In this document: positions 61,987 to 64,000 of the stretch, piece after piece | Layout: every line of letters starts with the position of its first letter | Position numbering within the stretch: the first letter of the stretch is position 1 | Source of the DNA: Streptomyces tirandamycinicus | GTDB taxonomy: Bacteria; Actinomycetota; Actinomycetes; Streptomycetales; Streptomycetaceae | Assembly: GCF_003097515.1 (NCBI RefSeq) | Contig: NZ_CP029188.1 | Location: 3,917,001-3,981,000 of the forward strand | Length of the DNA: 64,000 nt | Direction of reading: 5' to 3' | Program-made: the position numbers and the translations under genes | Notes under the pieces: model-generated | What the model saw: only the letters and a program-made list of their open reading frames with translations | Database searches by the model: none | What the model was told of the DNA's origin: nothing

Positions 61987-62658
61987 TCAGTCCCGCAGCC
62001 CGGTCTCCCGCAGGGTCACGTTCAGCCGGCCGGCCAGCCCCAGCGCGGGATCGGCCGTGCCCGGACGGACCCCCGGAACTCCGTGGTACGCGAAGCGGGA
62101 CGCCCCGCCGAAGACGAACAGATCCCCGGACGCCAGCTCCACGTCCGTGTACGGCCGGCCCCGGTTCCCGGTGTTCCCGAACCGGAAGACGCAGGTGTCG
62201 CCGATGCTGAGCGACACCACCGGGGCGCCGGACCTCTCGTCCTTGTCCTGGTGCATGCCCATCCTGGCCGCGCCGTCGTAGAAGTTGACCAGCGCGGTGT
62301 CCGGCGCGTACGGCCTGCCGCTCCCGTCGCCGGCCCCCGGGTCGCCGTACGCGGCGGTCAGCGCATCCCGTCCCAGCTCCGCCAGCCAGCCGGGGAACCC
62401 GACGACCCGCGCGCCGTTCACGTCGTCGGCCGTCCGCGTGTACCGGTACGGCTGCCAATGCCAGCCCACGCAGACCGTGCGCACCGACATCACCCCGCCC
62501 CGGGGAAGCCTGGTGTGCCGGAGCGGGACCGGCCCGCGCGCCCACTCCCGGCACGCCTCGACCAGTTCGCGCTGCCGGGCCGGGGACAGCCAGCCGGGGA
62601 CGTGCACCGCCCCCGGTGCCACCTCGGCCCGCTCGCGCGGGAACAGCCCCGCAGTCAT
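61987..62658 (-). CDS. alkB: Alpha-ketoglutarate-dependent dioxygenase AlkB
   Basis: 223 residues, ATG 62658. Fe(II) ligands His136 and Asp138 (MHQDKDE) and His192 (YHGV) are present, with Arg211 and Arg217 in GRLNVTLRETG to bind 2-oxoglutarate. GWHWQPYRYTRT is the substrate-lid region. AlkB removes methyl groups from 1-methyladenine and 3-methylcytosine in DNA or RNA. It lies 31 nt downstream of ogt on the same strand, forming an alkylation-repair operon. Confidence 0.95.
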   Translation of the reverse strand: MTAGLFPRERAEVAPGAVHVPGWLSPARQRELVEACREWARGPVPLRHTRLPRGGVMSVRTVCVGWHWQPYRYTRTADDVNGARVVGFPGWLAELGRDALTAAYGDPGAGDGSGRPYAPDTALVNFYDGAARMGMHQDKDERSGAPVVSLSIGDTCVFRFGNTGNRGRPYTDVELASGDLFVFGGASRFAYHGVPGVRPGTADPALGLAGRLNVTLRETGLRD

Positions 62659-62689
62659 GGCGCCGGTGCGCCTTCCGGTCCGCTCGCGT

Positions 62690-63196
62690 TCATGGCGCCA
62701 GTGCGCCTTCCAGCCCGAGGAGCCACTCCTTGCTCGGCAACCCGCCCGCGTACCCGCGCAGTGCGCCGTCGGCGCCGATCACCCGGTGGCACGGCCGCAC
62801 GACCAGAAGCGGATTCCGGCCGATCGCCGTCCCCACGGCCCTCACCCCGGCCCCCGCGGCGCCGACCCGCTCGGCGATCCGGCCGTAGCTCGCCGTCCGG
62901 CCGTACGGAATCTCCTCCACCGCCCGCCAGACACGCTGCTGGAAGTCCGTGCCGGCGCCCGGCGCGAACTCGATCGAGAAGCACGTCAGCTCCCCGGAGA
63001 AGTAGGCCCGGAGCTGCTCGGCGATCTCCTCGAACGCCCCCGGCGCGAGCCGCCGGCCGTTCCGCGCCTCCGCCGCACCCTTCTGCCCCGGCAGCGAGAG
63101 CGAGACGAGCGCGGTCCCGCCGGCGGCGGTCGCGGACTCCTCGCCGGTCAGAACCAGCTCGCCGAGCGGGCTGTCGACCGTCGCGTACACCGTCAT
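62690..63196 (-). CDS. ogt: Methylated-DNA--protein-cysteine methyltransferase
   Basis: 168 residues, ATG 63196 with GAGAGGAAG upstream. The acceptor Cys136 is in VVRPCHRVIG, with the helix-turn-helix segment IPYGRTASYGRIAERVG before it and the binding loop RGYAGGLPSKEWLL after it. The protein takes the methyl group from O6-methylguanine in a suicide reaction. It lacks an Ada regulatory domain. It precedes alkB in the same operon. Confidence 0.96.
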   Translation of the reverse strand: MTVYATVDSPLGELVLTGEESATAAGGTALVSLSLPGQKGAAEARNGRRLAPGAFEEIAEQLRAYFSGELTCFSIEFAPGAGTDFQQRVWRAVEEIPYGRTASYGRIAERVGAAGAGVRAVGTAIGRNPLLVVRPCHRVIGADGALRGYAGGLPSKEWLLGLEGALAP

Positions 63197-63314
63197 GGCT
63201 CTTCCTCTCCGCCGTGGGTCCGCCCTCCACGGCCCGCACCTACGAGTCTGCGGCGTGGGCGGCGCCCGGTCTGGCGAAAATCCGACATCGCTCCGGACCG
63301 CCCGGAACACGCGG

Positions 63315-63347
63315 CGGGGGTGGTGCGGCCCGGCCGCACCACCCCCG
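63315..63347 (-). terminator. Terminator of yajQ
   Basis: CGGGGGTGGTGCGG and CCGCACCACCCCCG form a perfect 14-bp stem with a 5-nt loop, 46 nt downstream of the yajQ stop on the minus strand. It separates yajQ from the ogt-alkB unit. Confidence 0.88.
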
Positions 63348-63392
63348 GGTGCCCGTCGCCGCCGGGCCGGACGGCTCGGCGGTGGCCACGGC

Positions 63393-63881
63393 TCAGCGGT
63401 AGTTCACGAACTGCAGGGCGAAGTCGAAGTCCTTGCCCTTCAGCAGCGCGATGACGGCCTGCAGGTCGTCCCGGCTCTTCGAGCTGACCCGAAGCTCGTC
63501 GCCCTGAACCTGGGCCTTGACGCCCTTGGGGCCCTCGTCGCGGATGGTCTTGGCGACCTTCTTCGCGTTCTCCTGCGAGATGCCCTCCTGGATCGAGGCG
63601 AAGATCTTGTACTCCTTGCCGGAGAGCTGCGGCTCGCCGGCCTCCAGTACCTTCAGCGAGATGCCGCGCTTGATCAGCTTGGACTGGAAGATGTCGAGGA
63701 TCGCCTTGACCCGCTCCTCGCCGCTCGCCTGCATCAGGATCTTCTCGCCCGACCACTCGATGGTCGCGCCGGTGCCCTTGAAGTCGTAGCGCTGCGAGAT
63801 CTCCTTGGCGGCCTGGTTGAGGGCGTTGTCGACCTCCTGCCGCTCGACCTTCGAGACGATGTCGAAACTGGAGTCGGCCAT
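63393..63881 (-). CDS. YajQ family nucleotide-binding protein
   Basis: 162 residues, ATG 63881 with AAGGAG about 9 nt upstream. The family is clear from SSFDIVSKVERQEVDNALNQ, ISQRYDFKGT and the ending FDFALQFVNYR. YajQ proteins consist of two ferredoxin-like domains; some bind cyclic di-GMP, others tRNA or nucleotides. The gene is monocistronic, with a -10-like TAGGCT upstream and a strong terminator. Confidence 0.95.
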   Translation of the reverse strand: MADSSFDIVSKVERQEVDNALNQAAKEISQRYDFKGTGATIEWSGEKILMQASGEERVKAILDIFQSKLIKRGISLKVLEAGEPQLSGKEYKIFASIQEGISQENAKKVAKTIRDEGPKGVKAQVQGDELRVSSKSRDDLQAVIALLKGKDFDFALQFVNYR

Positions 63882-63944
63882 GTCCTGTGGCTCCTTGTAT
63901 CGAGTGGGTAGACGCACGGCCGGATGCCCGGACCGCCACGGCAA

Positions 63945-63950
63945 AGCCTA
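63945..63950 (-). promoter_or_regulatory. Candidate -10 box of yajQ
   Basis: TAGGCT on the minus strand lies 64 nt before the yajQ ATG. No matching -35 box at normal spacing is seen. The remaining bases to 64000 hold no recognisable gene. Confidence 0.4.
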
Positions 63951-64000
63951 GCCACCCGCGTCCGCCGTGGGCGCTGATCAATCCGGTGGCGGAGCACCCC

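Overview
This window is a stretch of actinobacterial chromosome, almost certainly Streptomyces or a very close relative. The evidence is the very high GC content with strong G/C preference at third codon positions, many GTG starts, GTGA/ATGA stop-start overlaps, TAnnnT-type -10 boxes, long GC-rich terminator hairpins without U tracts, and the combination of futalosine-pathway menaquinone genes, a 14-gene nuo operon and a second partial nuo cluster. Everything was read from sequence alone; names rest on motifs, length and gene order, and no database search was run.

Positions 1-5100: the end of a GNAT acetyltransferase, a DUF4229 membrane protein, an SDF-family symporter preceded by an elaborate leader (promoter, palindromic operator, candidate cysteine-type leader peptide), the 24-residue ribosomal protein bL37, a TetR regulator, a DUF1992 protein and a cold-shock protein with a structured 5' leader.

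Positions 5100-12100: menaquinone supply. mqnA (apparently leaderless) and mqnC of the futalosine pathway, a degenerate amidohydrolase-fold protein coupled to mqnC, the methyltransferase menG, a glutaminase, a GNAT protein and a geranylgeranyl-reductase-family flavoprotein that may saturate the menaquinone tail. A long-chain polyprenyl diphosphate synthase at 34.5 kb belongs to the same theme.

Positions 12400-30300: a secreted NlpC/P60 hydrolase diverges from the complete nuoA-N operon (NADH:menaquinone oxidoreductase, complex I). The nuo promoter carries a Rex-like operator. A perfect 16-bp hairpin closes the operon.

Positions 30300-43000: a small repeat-bearing protein, fumarylacetoacetase, a CocE/NonD hydrolase with an in-frame hexanucleotide microsatellite, the polyprenyl synthase, a LolA-like secreted protein with a two-gene ABC-2 exporter, a secreted M28 aminopeptidase, a 1.3-kb gene-poor repeat region and a RarD transporter.

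Positions 43300-58000: korAB (2-oxoacid:ferredoxin oxidoreductase), about 0.9 kb without a convincing gene, then a second complex I cluster nuoA2-B2-C2-H2-I2-J2-K2-L2-M2-N2. It lacks nuoD, nuoE, nuoF and nuoG, and nuoC2 appears frameshifted in a repeat-rich tail. The neighbourhood suggests a ferredoxin-linked complex I variant that would have to borrow a NuoD.

Positions 58200-64000: mscL with a zinc-ribbon tail, htpX, a YccF protein, an APC permease, a GlsB/YeaQ protein, an ogt-alkB alkylation-repair pair and yajQ.

Most of this looks like conserved core chromosome; no phage, insertion sequence, CRISPR array, tRNA or rRNA was seen. The most interesting points are the leader of the SDF symporter, the NuoD-less second complex I beside korAB, the broken nuoC2, the micro-ORF bridging nuoB and nuoC, and the truncated amidohydrolase tied to mqnC.
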